Positions 31,926 through 45,229 are shown, counted from the first letter of the stretch. The stretch: 64,000 bases of DNA from Stichopus chloronotus (GCA_021234535.1 CM037830.1:2268170-2332169); one strand, 5' to 3'. Program-made: numbers and translations. The notes: a model not told the origin generated them from the sequence alone.

Positions 31926-33116
31926 ATCCAATAGGCCTATATCCCAGCAATAATTAGATTCTGCCACAGTCACAATAAAACTTAACATAAATCTTAACAT
32001 AACCTGATCAGTTTTGCCTTATCAGTACCATTCGAAGATACAGAATCCTTCAAACATACCGAATCCGTCATTCAAAGGCTCATAATTCTGCAAATACTAC
32101 CTAATAGCTTCCTGGCTTTTCCTTCTGATCACGTTAATTATGGACGTTACTTCAGAATCCAGGGGGAAAACCTATTGGACCGGTCCAATATATCCAAAGC
32201 CATAAAAAAGTGCAGTGCGTACTGTATACACCCGCCTGCTGGGGCAGTCATTCAAACCTGGCCGTCAACTTACACATGCCCCGCCCCCTCCACATTTCAA
32301 TTTGGATTGACGCCCCTCGTCACAGGTCACCTATATCACGCAGCGAGCCAGTCTGAAAACTTGTCTTCAATAAACTTCTCTATACTGAGTACTGTTCTGG
32401 TAATCTAAACTGTTGACCCAGTCCGACCGACTTCGTGATCTCAGAGATTTGGTTCATGGGTTGTTGCCAGTGAAAGATCGGTCAGTGATATCAAATGTAA
32501 TTTCTCTGCTGTTCATCTTTCATTTTTAGTGCTCGCACCAGTGAAATGTGCCATTTATTGAACGTTGTCGGGTTTGTTTACCCAAATCGATTGTAGAAAT
32601 GTTGCTACTGTTAGTGCATGTTAGTGTTACAATAGCAAGTTACACATATAGATGACCAGTGCTGCGCGAAATTCATACAGTAAGCCTACTGTGCATGCCG
32701 TGTTAAAATTTCGTGGAACTAAGCCCTTGTGTCAACAAGACACTGATACCACCCTGGGAACAGTGTGGGCAAGGAGCCTGGGAACGTAACTTACACTGAC
32801 AGTGTCACGTCATTAGTCATAAATTCCGATCAATAAATCCAGGATAACGAATCGATGCAGTTTGTTTTACTTTGCTTAGTTTTTACTTAAAATTGAGGAA
32901 TGACAAATTACCGTCATTGATCAGAGATCAAAGATTTTTTTTTTCAGATCACTGATGGCCTCGGCGGTAAAGGGCTAGCTTAGATCGAATTCAAAAGTTT
33001 GACTGGAAGTTACATACGTAATTGCTATCTTGGAAAACTAAGGTATTGCTCATATGTCTTCTTAATCATATTCTATAGGTTCAACAGGTGGAGTAGCCTA
33101 AACTACATCAAGCAAC

Positions 33117-36100
33117 ATGACTGCCAGCCATTTTGTGATGCTGTTAGTTACATTATTATGTTACTGTTTGCAGTGCATGGGTAAGTAAGCATTGAAAATG
33201 TCTTGGCTAGGATACTAAGTGAAATCAGAGTTCATCCATCTCTTGCTTGAAACTATGTTTGAGAAAGAAACACTTTCCACCATCATATATAAAGAGGTAG
33301 CCCATCAACTGGTCCATCGAGTTCACCGGCCTCTACTAGCCTAACATTCCAGATCACAACTTTTGAAAGCTTTAATGATAGATTTCCTTAAGGGTGCATT
33401 TGATGGTCATACACCCCAAATAGAGGTTTACATGTGATGTCATAATTAGTAACTGTTGTTACTCTGTCATACTGGAGGGAAAGAGTTTTTCATGTAAAGA
33501 GTACCACGCTGTACTGTGTCAGTAACATATTTCATATTATAATGAGTCATAGAGATGGCGAATGGTCCTTAGCTGCATAACCATAGACTGTTCAAATCAG
33601 AAGGGCAAGAAACCTGGCTGTTTTTCCACTGATTTACTTCAAATGGAGAAAGATGCAGACACATTGGTAATTACAGTAGCAGTGCAGTACATCACATGCT
33701 ACATCATATGCTACATCGCATGCTATGGTGTGGGGTACATGTACAGTGTACAAGCACCATGCTTGTTAAACCCTCCAATAAGGCGTTTCCATGGGGAGCA
33801 TGATTTCATGCCTCAACGTCTTCCAAACTGGAAAGGACACCATTACAGCTGAATACACCACAACAGTTGTTTTTAACCTTGAAGTTGACTTCGGCTTTAT
33901 ACCTGTAGTCTACTATGACCTTGAATCTGTATGTCACTCAGATACAAGCTGGACAAAATTTACCATTTATCATACATGTACACATTATAGTATGATAATT
34001 TTTAAAAGGTACCATCCGGTGTCGGGACCCGACAGTAACGTTGAATTCGCATAGTCACTCTAAGATGCACAAGCTGGACATAGTCTAGGCTCAGAATTTT
34101 TTGAATAAAATGTCCTGATATACACATCTGTGTCATTCTTAAAATAATATCACTTGACCGGTATTACAAATATACCCCAAAGAGTATAAAGAGCTGTCTT
34201 TCTGAGTGATTCTACGGCATATTTATTCGAGGTCCTGCTTGCAACCTTCTCAGGTAATCGTGGCGCTCTTCACCAATCAATCATAACATACAATCGTTAC
34301 ACCTTTTCTGCTTTACAAAAGAAGCTTAAAATTACAAAAAGACTTAGTCTGCTTGCGCTAAGTATTTTAACACATGGACTCTACACAGTAACTACGGATC
34401 ATCTTGTATACCCAGTCTACTTGCACTAGGTAATTATTTAAACTATTTATCCAGTTTTTTATCCTATGTAAAGCTACAATATTTACAAAAGTGCATCTTG
34501 TTACACTGCTTACTAAAGATGTCCAAGCTAAACTGAACTAATTACAACAAATACAATCTTGCTTAGGTTTACGAATCCTCTGGCTTCTTCTAGGAGGGTT
34601 TGGGGCAACGACTGATTCTTGGAGGGGATTTGGTTCATTCTGTGAGTCACTGTCCTCATCAGACGTGTCGGAGAATGCTTCGCTTCTTAGTATGAATGGT
34701 TCCTTTGTGCTTCTAAGGTGTTTCCTATTTCTTCTATATTCTCTACCCTCTTCTGTTTGAACAATAAATGAGCGAACATTAACTTGCTTTAAAACGCGAG
34801 CTTTCTCCCATTTTTGGGTCCGATCTTGCGGTTGCATCCTTACAGTTTGTCCAGGTTTCAGTGCTGGTTTTTGGGTTGCTCCACGGTTGTAATAATGTTG
34901 TTGTGTTTTCTGTCTGTGAACGTTAATAATACTGCATGCATATATCATAATCTCTGTACTTCGTACACTGCATGCATAGGCTACACCGTGCTGTATAGGC
35001 CCCTAGGCCTAGGTTCTGGGGTTCGAGACAATGTGATTGACCTAGTGTTACATATGTACTGTGCATACTAGACAAGTCCTGCCTAGACTGATCCTAGCCT
35101 AACGTTAGCGCTGGCGTTTCTCAGCAGCCACTGTCTGATTGAACATTTCTAAATTTCGTCGAGCATTCAGCTACTATTCACTTAAAGACCACTACAGATC
35201 AAAGATATTAGGCCTACTTCTGACACCATATTACAAATATACCCCAAAGAGTATAAAGAGCTGTCTTTCTGAGTGATTCTACGGCATATTTATTCGAGGT
35301 CCTGCTTGCAACCTTCTCAGGTAATCGTGACGCTCTTCACCAATCAATCATAACATACAATCGTTACAACCGGGAATTGAAATCCAAAGATCTGTACTTC
35401 AAGGTAGACAAGATGGACTGAAAATGTTCCCTTGATCATGTACACAGTGTTTTGTTCTTACAGTAAAAGGTGCCACCAACCATGACATTGAATCCCCATA
35501 GTCACTCCAAGGTAAACAAGAGAACTTTGAACTTTTAATTTACAAAAATCCTCTTCATTGTGTAAGGTACTGTATCACCTGCCCATGCTTTCGAATCTGC
35601 AGAGCCACGCGGAGGTAACATAGAGACAAGATGGACACAATACACCATGCCACCTGTAAGCATTTAATGTTAACAGAGAAAAGGTTCTCAGTCATTAATT
35701 CAGTTTATTTTTTTAACAAATTGTGCGTCAAACTGAGATCGTTTTGATTGTTTGCTTTTTTGGTGTAGCCTACATTTTTGTTGTGGTATTGCAGGCAATG
35801 ATAGTACTAATTCCATGTTTATTTATAGGTGTTTTGTCACAAAATAAAATCTTACAAAATCTGCTACACAATATCCCATTTGTGTAGCAATATGATCGTC
35901 TCGTGTAGCAAAGAGATGCGATACTGGATAAATTATTCCCTCTTATTGGTCCCAAATGCTTGCTTCTAAGCTGCCAGCAAAGTCTGATATTTTGTCTATC
36001 TGTCCAGATTACAAAACAATTTCAGGCACTTCAAAAAATTGTTTTCTGATGAGATGTCCAAATTGCACCTTCCATGTGTCAGCAGTGAACACATTGAGAT

Positions 36101-39100
36101 AAAGATTTGTTGCATTCTTGAGTAACAGGCTGACTCTAGTCAATGTTGCTCTGGCTGTGGGTAAGTAGGCTTTGTCAGCAGAACGTTAATAGTTAAATTC
36201 ATCAATGTGTGAAAGTGATCAAGGTATATATCATATTAACATGTACACTGATTTTATTTTTTATTCTGTGGTTTTCAGGGAATGTCTTCTTTGAAACTAT
36301 TTTACTGAATACAGTATAATACTTTCTTTCTGTTGTAGGTGAAGTGAAATCTGATCCTGTGGTCACTATTGGTCAAACAAATATACGAGGAAAGGTTTCT
36401 CAGACCAAAGGAGGAAAACGACCAGTGTTTGCCTTCAGATCAATTTACTATGCTGAACCACCAGTCGGTAGCAAAAGATTTGCTGCTCCTTGGCCCCATA
36501 GCTTGCCTGCTGGTGATTATGATGCAACTGAGTATGGACCCCTCTGTCCACAGGATGTAGACTTCCTTGCAATGGCTTTTTATAGCTACCCAATCCCCTC
36601 AAAAAAACCATCTGAAGACTGTCTTCATCTTGATGTTTACACACCTACATTAGATAGCAACTCAAGACTTCCAGTCATGGTATGGTTACATGGTGGAGGT
36701 TTCTCTATTGGCGGTAATGCCCTGTATGATGGGTCAGCTTTAGCGGAGTCACAGAATGTCATAGTGGTAGCTGTTAACTATCGCTTAGGTCCATTAGGGT
36801 TCCTCTCGTTTCATGATGAGAGTGCACCGGGAAACTATGGTTTACTGGATCAGCAGCTTGCTTTCCAATGGGTGCAGAAAAACATTGTTTACTTTGGCGG
36901 TGACAATGGTCGAGTTACAATCTTTGGGGAGTCTGCGGGTGGGATGTGTGCATCCCTCCATCTTTTGGTGCCATCCAATTACCAGTTGTTTCACAGAATC
37001 ATTTCCCAGAGTGGTCCTATAAACTCTGCCATAGCCATCATAGAGAACCCATCAAAGTGGGCAGGTATCGTAGCGGAAGCAGTCGGCTGTGCCGGTGCAA
37101 GCAATGACAGAATTGTGAGTTGTATGAGGACCAAATCTGCTGAGGACATAGCCCTTGCCAAGATTCAGGAATCACCAGACAAGCCCTTCTTGGCGTTTGG
37201 CCCAGTAGTTGATGGTAATTTTCTGTTGGACCACCCCATGAAGCTCTATCAAACTGGACTCTTTGGGATGAAAGCAGATGTCTTGATTGGCTTCAACAGT
37301 AACGAAGGGGGATATGACCTGCTGAAAACACGAGGACTTGAGGAATTAGACTTGAGCAAGTTTAATGTTGAAATGTTCAGATTCTTGTTGAAGCAAGAGG
37401 TACTGTAGTTTCTTCTACACCATATTGTCTCCATAAGTATACTACCCTGCTGTTATTTAATGGTTGTTTTGGGTGATTTTAAGATTTTTATCTTATTGTT
37501 GAATGGTGAATATTCATTAGCTGTGACTGAATAGTAAGAGACTTGATAAACACATGTCACCATTGACTAAGTTATTTAAGTAATGTTTTAAGTAGCCTCA
37601 TTTGTTTGCCAGTGAGGTGCAAGTGTTGGCTTTGCTTCCACCTACCATAGAAACAAACCAGGACAAGGAGAGGTTGTCTTGATTTGCTTGGAAGCAGATG
37701 TTTTTGGCTGAAGTTGATGGGTTACGTGATGTCTCCTTGAAAACTCTCTGCACACATTACTATGGTAACTCTTTAGGAGTAGAAATGAAAAAAGGATAGA
37801 CGGTGTCATGTGTATGTATTGCTTTGCTGTCACAATTGTACATTCACAGTCCACTTGTATGTGCCCATACTAATTAGGAACATTTACATAGAGTTACCCA
37901 GAAGAGACATTTCATGAGATATTATGAGACAATCAATCATCTTTATCTCTGCTCTCACCTTCAACAAACTATGTCAAAGTTCATTTATAGGTATACCGTG
38001 GTCAATTCATTTTCTCCTTATCTGTTGTTTCCTTACATATCACCACATTTTCCTGAAAGATGTTGGATGCTTGGCCTGTTGCATTAAAAGTTGAGAAGCA
38101 AACGAATGACCGTGAAATGTTGAAACAGGTTATTTGATCAGAGAGAAACATGAAGTTGTCAGATTCTATGGTCATTGATATGTCATTCTGATTGTTGCTT
38201 TTAATTTTCTTTCAGTTTGCCAAGTTGATGCCAGGGGATCCAAGTAACATCATTTCTCGTATTGAAGAAATGTACAGTGGACCTAGTGGGGTCACCGATG
38301 AAACTGCCTTTCAGATTTTGGGTCACATTGTTGGAGATGCATTTGTTGTTGCTCCATCTATGGCCATTGCTGAATATGTATCAGGTAATCAAAGAAAATC
38401 GAAGATAATTTGGGTGCTGATAAGGAACTTGTGAAAAGTAACATTAGTCTGTGATTGCTGTCAGTTTTTTTAAGCATGCCAAACATCATCCAAAATCCTC
38501 AAAAGCCTTCAAGGCTATAGCAGTTCAAATGCATTTTTTGTTTGATTTGAAGTTCCATAATCGAAATTGTTTGTCCTAAGTGAACACTATAAGGCAACTG
38601 TTAATGAGACAGTGAGCATCAGATTTTGTCAGAGCCTAATATGGATGATAGCTTAACATTTGTGATGTAAAATATTTCATGTAACTTCTTTGTGTGTACC
38701 ATTAAACACAAACAGAAGTTACTATGTGTGGATCAGCATGCAGAGTGTATTGATTTTGATAGTTTGTTCATACATACTTGGAAAGAATCTTTTACTTCTA
38801 TTGGATCATTTCAGCCTGGTGACTGTGCAATATTCTGCAAATAAAACACAGTCGGTTAAAGAGTAAAATCATCAGCAAATGAATCCAGTAGAAATGTAGA
38901 TCAGCGGTGTTTTGTCTCCTGTTGTCTTATCATTTCTCAGGGTTCATTTTCATTTACAATGCTGTTATTTACAAACCCGAAATTGCTTTTGTTTTCATCT
39001 TTGTTATAAAAATTTCCTTTTGTATGTATGATCAAGGTTGATCAATTTTGGACATTAACATTAACTGCAGGATAACACACAATTGGGTGCTTATGCTGTT

Positions 39101-41218
39101 GTTGTATATGGTGAGTGCGCGCTTTCTTTGTTCTTCAGGGTTCACACAGGGTTCAATCCCCATATTTATCTGAATTTATTAACTTTTTCTTTATTCCTTC
39201 AGTCAGGTGGTATAGATAATACAATACATTAGAATGTGTGGAGCATACTCTGTTACTGAGAAAGATTTCGTAATTGGTACAGGATTGGTTAATCATAGGT
39301 GGTAGCAATTTGCATATGAGTTTTTGTGACTTTGATCGGTCAACATCATCATCAACCTTGTAACTCTCAACCTCAGAAGTGCCGACAACCGCGAGACCCA
39401 CACACTGGTGATCTCGCTGTTAAACTGTAAGGCATCTCTTTCCCATCTGTCTACTATGTAGGCCTTTTACTTCTCACCAACGTCATGTAAGTTTCAATCA
39501 CCATCGTCAACTTGATTTCATCCAATTTCTGTGTGCCAGTCGAATCATCGATGAATGGAAGTCGATTCAGCAAAATCAAACTGATCTTTCTCTGGACCTT
39601 TACCTCTCTCTGTATTTCTTTATTGTTAATGATCAGGAGGTCCGCCACAGGGGCAGTTCTACCAAGGCTATATACCTCAAACAAACCCTGTACACAACAC
39701 TATCAATGAATGCGCTTTGGCTGCGCACTTGTGAATTGTTTGCATTAACTACCAATAGTGCATTATCCTGCAGTGAATGCATGGTCCAGCAGTGATTAAC
39801 AGTTCATTAATAAATTCCTCTCCACAGCTAATTTTATAATTTCTGTTTTAGCTTTTTTACTTGTACCTACATTTTATTTAGAATCAGGCCACTACACGTT
39901 TGTGTACGAATATCAGCATAGACCATCCTATTACATTGGACCAGAGTTTGTTGATGCTGATCACGGGGTGGAAGACCCGTTGGTTCATGGCTTCCCTTTC
40001 TTGGCAAAGGAGAGAAGAGGCACTCATACATTCACTGAGGAGGAGGTGTCACTTTCAGATATTATGATGACATATTGGGGTAACTTTGCAAAATATGGGT
40101 AAGTTTACATACCCATTGGTACTTTTTCTTTTCCTTCACTGATTGAGATTAGTAATTCCAAAGGTTTCAAAACTGTAGCAGCTTTCCCCCATATGGATAA
40201 CTTTCTATCTGTGCTTTAGATGTATGACTAAGAATTTGATAGTTGTGATACCAGCACATGTTGAAACTCAAAATATAGCAAACAGTGTCTTTTTTCTTTT
40301 GTGATTTTTTCTGGGGGGAGGGCTCCACATGTACCATCTCTCATTTCATTAGTGACGTGTTTAGTTATTACCTTCCTTTAGTAGACTGGATACCATCAGG
40401 ACCATCATTGTGTGGCACCACCATTGGTTGGCTCTGAGTGTATGACAAAAGTTTTGGTTCCATATAAATACCCCCAGATTACAGGAAATGGTGCTCATTG
40501 GGTTTTGTGAGATGTATCCAAATGTTCAAGAACCTGCTTGAAAATTTGGCTTCTCGGAAAATTCTCTCTGGATGGGACATTTTTACGACCAAAAGTGATT
40601 ATTTCATCTGAGTGATCGTTGAAAATAGTGCAGTTGGAAAAGTTAGTCTCTTAGCTAGTGATGATTGGGAGTTTTTCACCTTGGTCAGACCTGACCAGTG
40701 CTGACAAGCACAGTGGCAGATCACCGCTTATAGCTTGAGAGTGAACTACTTTGACAGTGTAAACTTGCTATGAACATTGCCATATTACTTTATCTCATTT
40801 TCCATTGTTTGGCCATTTCTTGTATAAAAGGCTCTGTCTTTTTTACCAATAGTGTAATAGTGAGAACAACTTGCTTCTTTATTCTCTTTTATGCATTGAA
40901 AGTGTGACTGATCTTAATACATCAAAGAGCTAATATTTAGTGAAGAGATCGTGAAGTTTTTTTTAAGTTAACCTTGGATTTTGTATCTCTTTTTAACAAA
41001 CAATTTTTCTGGTTTACAGGGACCCTAACGGAGAGAAATTTGAACTTCCGTACTGGCCTCCATATTCCTACTCTGATAGGACCTACATGCAATTAAAGCC
41101 AATACCAGAGATAGCAGGTAATTTGAAGGTGAACAAGATCGCATTTTGGAATACTCTCTTTTCGTCTATGAATGTGGTGAAGCATGGTGCCTTTAAACAT
41201 CTATCAGATGAACTTTGA
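33117..41218 (+). CDS. Type-B carboxylesterase (cholinesterase-like family), complete, five coding exons
   Basis: Coding exons 33117-33180, 36339-37399, 38216-38384, 39882-40098 and 41020-41218 join in phase with GT-AG introns: 1,710 nt, 569 residues, usual for the family. Exon 1 is a signal peptide (MTASHFVMLLVTLLCYCLQC). Exon 2 holds the oxyanion-hole motif HGGGF (about 139-143), the nucleophile elbow FGESAGG (Ser about 220), NYRLGPLGF and the acid Glu in NSNEGG (about 344). Exon 4 holds the catalytic His in DADHGVED (about 459), so the triad is complete. The SEDCLHLDVYTP signature is present. The product should hydrolyse carboxylic esters in the secretory pathway. It ends HLSDEL, close to ER-retention tetrapeptides (KDEL, HIEL) of vertebrate liver carboxylesterases. 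There is no GPI or four-helix tail, so it is not a typical acetylcholinesterase. The substrate cannot be inferred. Start choice rests on signal peptide plus phase match. Confidence 0.93.
34162..34301 (-). repeat. 3' LTR of the deleted Ty3/gypsy element
   Basis: 140 bp; minus strand starts TGTAACGATTG and ends TTTGTAATA. Matches 35229-35368 at 139 of 140 positions. Confidence 0.93.
34538..34930 (-). pseudogene. pol: Remnant of Ty3/gypsy pol, C-terminal tail after integrase
   Basis: Open to the stop at 34538. Typical post-integrase tail: QHYYNRGATQKPALKPGQTV, then WEKARVLKQVNVRSFIVQTE and REYRRNRKHLR, then an acidic and serine-rich stretch ending PRRSQRIRKP. This is the region that follows the integrase core in mag/SURL-like Ty3 elements. 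Differs clearly from the tail of the element at 5564-7690, so a different family. The Met that opens the frame is accidental. Confidence 0.85.
35216..35228 (-). promoter_or_regulatory. Primer-binding site of the deleted Ty3/gypsy element
   Basis: TGGTGTCAGAAGT immediately after the 5' LTR, matching a tRNA 3' end …GACACCA. This is a standard placement for reverse-transcription priming. Confidence 0.75.
35229..35368 (-). repeat. 5' LTR of the deleted Ty3/gypsy element
   Basis: 140 bp, one mismatch to 34162-34301, bordered by target duplication ACCGG at 35369-35373. Confidence 0.93.
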
Positions 41219-44200
41219 CATGGTATGCAAATTAGTAAAACCATTAATGCTCCATTAAAAGAATAGACCAGGCAACATTCATAGTATTCTTGTGAACTCC
41301 GTAACAATACAAAACAAGATGACACTGTCTCTCAGTTTGCTCTGAGTCTTTGCATAAAAATACCAGTCGTTCGAAACCACCAAATTTTTAAATAGGCTGA
41401 CCAAGCCTATGACGTAGAAGTTGCACAGTGACAAGAGCAAACAAAACCATTCTGGTTGTCATGTCATAGTTGTTAATCATGCATAGAGCTATCTCAAATG
41501 TTTATGCATTGTAAAATGTGTTACTTCTTCACTAAGTTTGTGTACCAAGTAGGTGTCTATCGCCTTTGAGGAATTGTCTTGGATGTTCATAAGTGATTGT
41601 TTCTCATTTGGGACATGATTTTAGGGCTTGTCTGGACTATTCTACTTTACATTCTTGTGTTACCCGGTTAATGCTTCTTATTATTCTACAGAGGGTTTTT
41701 TTTTTTTTTGTTTTGTTAAGAACACTGACACCAATGTAAGTGTTTAAATACAAGAGCAATGAATTTTAACACACATTATTGCTCTTCTATAGCATTTCTT
41801 TTGAGATACGACCAGTACAGACATATATTTAGTCATTCATACTCCAATATTCTGCCATATCATCTCAAAGGGAGCTGATATATGACTGGTGTCGGGCTTT
41901 TAGGGATTGTGACATGATTCTGCATGACTTTGGTATTTCAAAATACTTATCTCAGTGGGGGTGAGAGTCTTAGGCATAATTGAGACCAGTTTGTATCTAA
42001 AGTCACTTTTAGCCTTATAAAAATGGAAACATTGTGGAAATTAAACATGCTTGTGGACAGTTCACCTTTGAAAAATATCCTTCTTAGTTCAAAACAGGAT
42101 CCTGACTCACTTTTATATAATATCCTTGACTAGAATTTTTATGTTTGAGCATTTTGCCAACCTTTTCTTTTGTCTTCCCATTGATTAAAATTCATGTCAA
42201 ATGAAATGAAAGTATTCATTTAATACTTATTTGCAGCTGTTGTTATTCAACATATGTTCAACATGTGTTGCAATTGAAAGAATGTTACACTGGTTTAAAT
42301 GTATTTTCAAGATATTTCAAATTGATTAATACTTTTCATAATACTGGTCAGTTCCTTATATAATGTTTGATATGTCAAAACTTTGTGACTCGCCAAACAT
42401 GATTGACGTCTATAGCAATCAGATAAATTTTCACTGCAACAGAAGCAGTTAGATTCAAATGTATTTTGGTTGTGATAAATTCACAAACTAGACTGTATGT
42501 GTGTTGCATCACTGTACAAGTCATTCAGAGATGTGTGCTTAACTGTTCATGCTTAGTACAGTACCTGTATGAACTTACATTTTTTCCTCTCATTTTATCA
42601 TAAACAGACTTTTTCTGTTTAATTTTTTTCTAGTTATGCAATGTTTCTAATTTTGGTAAGTTTGGATGAATGTATTAAAGAATGATATTTCATAGATTGA
42701 TGGTAATACTGTTGTTTGAATGCAGATTGTGTAAGAATTCGCTTTCACAAATTCTGAAGTCTTGTAATACCTTCACATTTCATCTGACTAATTGATTATT
42801 GAATACCTGTTATGTTTTATTCAAAACTTAAGAAAACAAATGTTGGGTTTGCAGTAGATTTGTGAATGTGATATGGGGTGATTCATTGAAAATTAAAAAC
42901 AGATAAAAAAAAACCTCAAGAGACTAAATGCTGTTTTGAAGCATACAAATATATTGCTAAAAATGTGTTTTATTAGTGTTATCATCTTATTCTTCATGGA
43001 AAGTGATGTTGATTTTTTACTGATAGTAGTTTAGATATTACCCACTTAATATTCACTTAAAAGCATCTTAATAATTGTGTTATTTTCACTGACACCAAAC
43101 TTGCAAAGCAGCTGACCTATACCAAAGTGACATTCATTTGTTCGTTATGAAGGTAGAATAATGATATCGTGTGTGATACATGCTTGTAGGAGGTATTAGT
43201 TTAGAAACTTGGTGATGGGAAAACAGAGTGGTGGGTTGGGAAGAGAAAGGTGCCAATTCTTGTTTTTTTTTGCCATCTGAGTATGTTTGTGTGTATGTCT
43301 GTCAAGTCATTTAACTATATTGGAATACAAATCTTAGAATCAGGTCATCATTTCTGGGAGCTTGTTGCCAAGTCATTTATCTTGATGATGCTGTGTTCAT
43401 TTGGAACACTCAGTCTGCAGCTCAAGAAAGCATCTTCATTTGGTGCGGAGAACTTATCAGGCCCATATGCAGCTTTTTCAGTGGGCGGGGGGGTTCGATT
43501 TTACCACAAGTGGAACATTTTACCTGACAATTATGACCGAAGAAATAAAACTCATTATATATGTTGCTAAGTTGCTAACGTAGGCCTTCTATCACAGGCT
43601 GTTACATTTTGTATATGATCAGATGTAAATGCAAGTTCACTTCCTATGAAAATAAGCAATAATAGAGATTTTATGTAGCGATATTTCAGTTTGATATTTG
43701 ATAAATCCACCTTGCAATGTAGTACCTCTTTTGTTTGATGAAACTATTAAACAACTTTTGATGTAAGCTTCACATTGTTTCCCTATATGTGAATCACAAC
43801 AACCCCCCTCATAATAGTTGCCAGTCTTTCATATAACTAACCCTCTTCTTGTAGATGAGGTAATGTATGCTGTGATCAGCTGTCCTCTTTGTTCATCTGC
43901 CTCATGCAACATTTGTAGAACCCTAATGGAACACTTTTAATGCATTTGGAAAATAATGGCACAAGAAATATGATTGATCTGCAATTGAAATAGTACACAG
44001 TAATTATTAAGTCAAAGTTTTATTAGAGAATTATAGCAAACTTTTAATAAGTTCAATACAATTGTATTGCCAATCATTCACTCATTGTGTTTATGTGATT
44101 TTTATTGTATACATGACATGACTATGAAAGGTTGTAGGTGTGAGAAGTCGAATCATCAAGCTGCTATTTAGAAGAAGTCATGAGTGAAAGTTAAAACTGA

Positions 44201-44398
44201 TGCTAATCCCACTAGATCTTCTGTGATCCTGTTTGATCTCCTGTGTGATAAGAGTTTCAAGTCACCCCACCCTCTTACTTTTGTGTGATATATCCAATTT
44301 CCTGTTGGCATACAAGTAGCTTTCATTCACACCTGCTTATATCCTGTGAAAAGATATTACTTAGAACAACGTTTCGATGATGCTGTGGTTGTTACCGA
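41219..44398 (+). other. Esterase 3' UTR and intergenic DNA
   Basis: AT-rich, no coding sequence supported. ATTAAA occurs shortly after the stop (about 41255) and AATAAA at about 43546; either could serve for polyadenylation. A 12-T run is near 41697. Confidence 0.4.
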
Positions 44399-45221
44399 CA
44401 GTGGCGGCGCTACGGGGGGGGGGGGGGGCATGAGGGGGCATTTGCCCCTCCAGATTTTTTCCTTGCCCCCCCGTTGCCCCCCCCCCCCCCCAGTTGCTCT
44501 CACCCTTCCCAATCAGATCTTGTACTCATCCAAAATTAATCACAAAACTATGTATTGGCATTGGACTGAATAAGAACAGCTTCAGGGGAACCATGATTGA
44601 TTAATGCCTAATTTATGTTACACAGGCTGCCAGTTTTAATATCATGCCCGTAGCCACTTCAACAGTAGGCCAGCCTGGTCAGACAAATTTTCTCTGGAAT
44701 GTTTACCGTCCAGCATAAGGGAAGGTCGGGTAGGTGGTTGTTTTCCTAAATATAGAAATGTCGTTGTTTTCCTAAATATAGGAATGGAATGGAAGTGTAT
44801 GTAGCCAATGTGTGTGTGTGTGTATGTATGTGTGTGTGTGTGTGTATGTGTGTGTACTCGGTGGTACCGCGTAAATGTGAAATGGTACTCCCAGAGAAGA
44901 AAGTTGGGAACCTTGGAGTACGGTCAACCGAAAAAATAAATAATATAAAAATAAATAATATACCTCTCTTGGGGCTTAATTTTCCACCCAGAGATATGCT
45001 AAAACCTCAGAGCTTCAGGGGGCTTTGCCCCCTGGATCCCCACTGGGGCTTTGCCCATGGACCCCACCCGGGGCCCTAAGGAGGGCCCCTGGACCCCACC
45101 CGCAAGGCCTCGCGCTTCGCGCTCGGTTTCGCGCTGCGCTTGAAAATTTTTGCCCCCCAACATTTTCCTCTGCCCTCACTTTGCCCCCCCCCCCAAGTCT
45201 GACATCCTGGCGCCGCCACTG
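44399..45221. mobile_element. Non-autonomous hAT-like element, 823 bp
   Basis: Termini CAGTGGCGGCGC and, inverted, CAGTGGCGGCGCC; perfect 8-bp target duplication GTTACCGA (44391-44398 and 45222-45229). The subterminal parts are long C/G runs (for example about 44417-44428 and 44470-44490). A TG microsatellite lies inside (44811-44856), and a GC-rich block of TTTGCCCCCTGGA-type phrases repeats at about 45024-45110. No transposase frame. Confidence 0.92.
44811..44856. repeat. TG microsatellite inside the hAT-like element
   Basis: GTGTGTGTGTGTATGTATGT-type sequence of about 46 bp. Confidence 0.9.
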
Positions 45222-45229
45222 GTTACCGA

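Larger units (their letters stand above)
31147..33078. other. Intergenic DNA upstream of the esterase gene
   Basis: Holds R1 copy 2 and R2 copy 2 and the perfect palindrome TTGGACCGGTCCAA at about 32174-32187. The promoter and any untranslated first exon of the esterase probably lie in the last kilobase. A possible acceptor TTCTATAG ends at 33078, so 33079-33116 could be leader sequence. Confidence 0.4.
34162..35368 (-). mobile_element. Internally deleted Ty3/gypsy element in esterase intron 1
   Basis: Direct 140-bp LTRs (34162-34301 and 35229-35368) differ at one base (G/A at about 34262 versus 35329). Flanks are the perfect 5-bp duplication ACCGG (34157-34161 and 35369-35373). On the minus strand a primer-binding site TGGTGTCAGAAGT touches the 5' LTR (35216-35228). 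A purine stretch GCAGAAAAGG touches the 3' LTR. Between them only the end of pol remains; gag, PR, RT, RNase H and the integrase core are gone. It lies antisense to the esterase gene inside its 3.2-kb first intron. The near-identical LTRs imply a recent insertion of an already-deleted copy, or deletion soon after. Confidence 0.93.

Noticed and set aside
32174..32187. TTGGACCGGTCCAA palindrome as an operator
   Set aside because: An isolated 14-bp palindrome is not enough evidence for a regulatory site in an animal genome.
36133..36164. Alternative small first exon for the esterase (…VNVALAVG)
   Set aside because: Phase would fit, but there is an in-frame stop upstream and no start codon. The exon at 33117-33180 supplies a start, a proper signal peptide and a GTAAGT donor.
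36435..36644. Antisense frame within esterase exon 2
   Set aside because: The plus strand encodes the conserved esterase core; the antisense frame has no support.
43250..43570. 106-codon open frame downstream of the esterase
   Set aside because: Low-complexity, no family features, no splice context; most likely chance.
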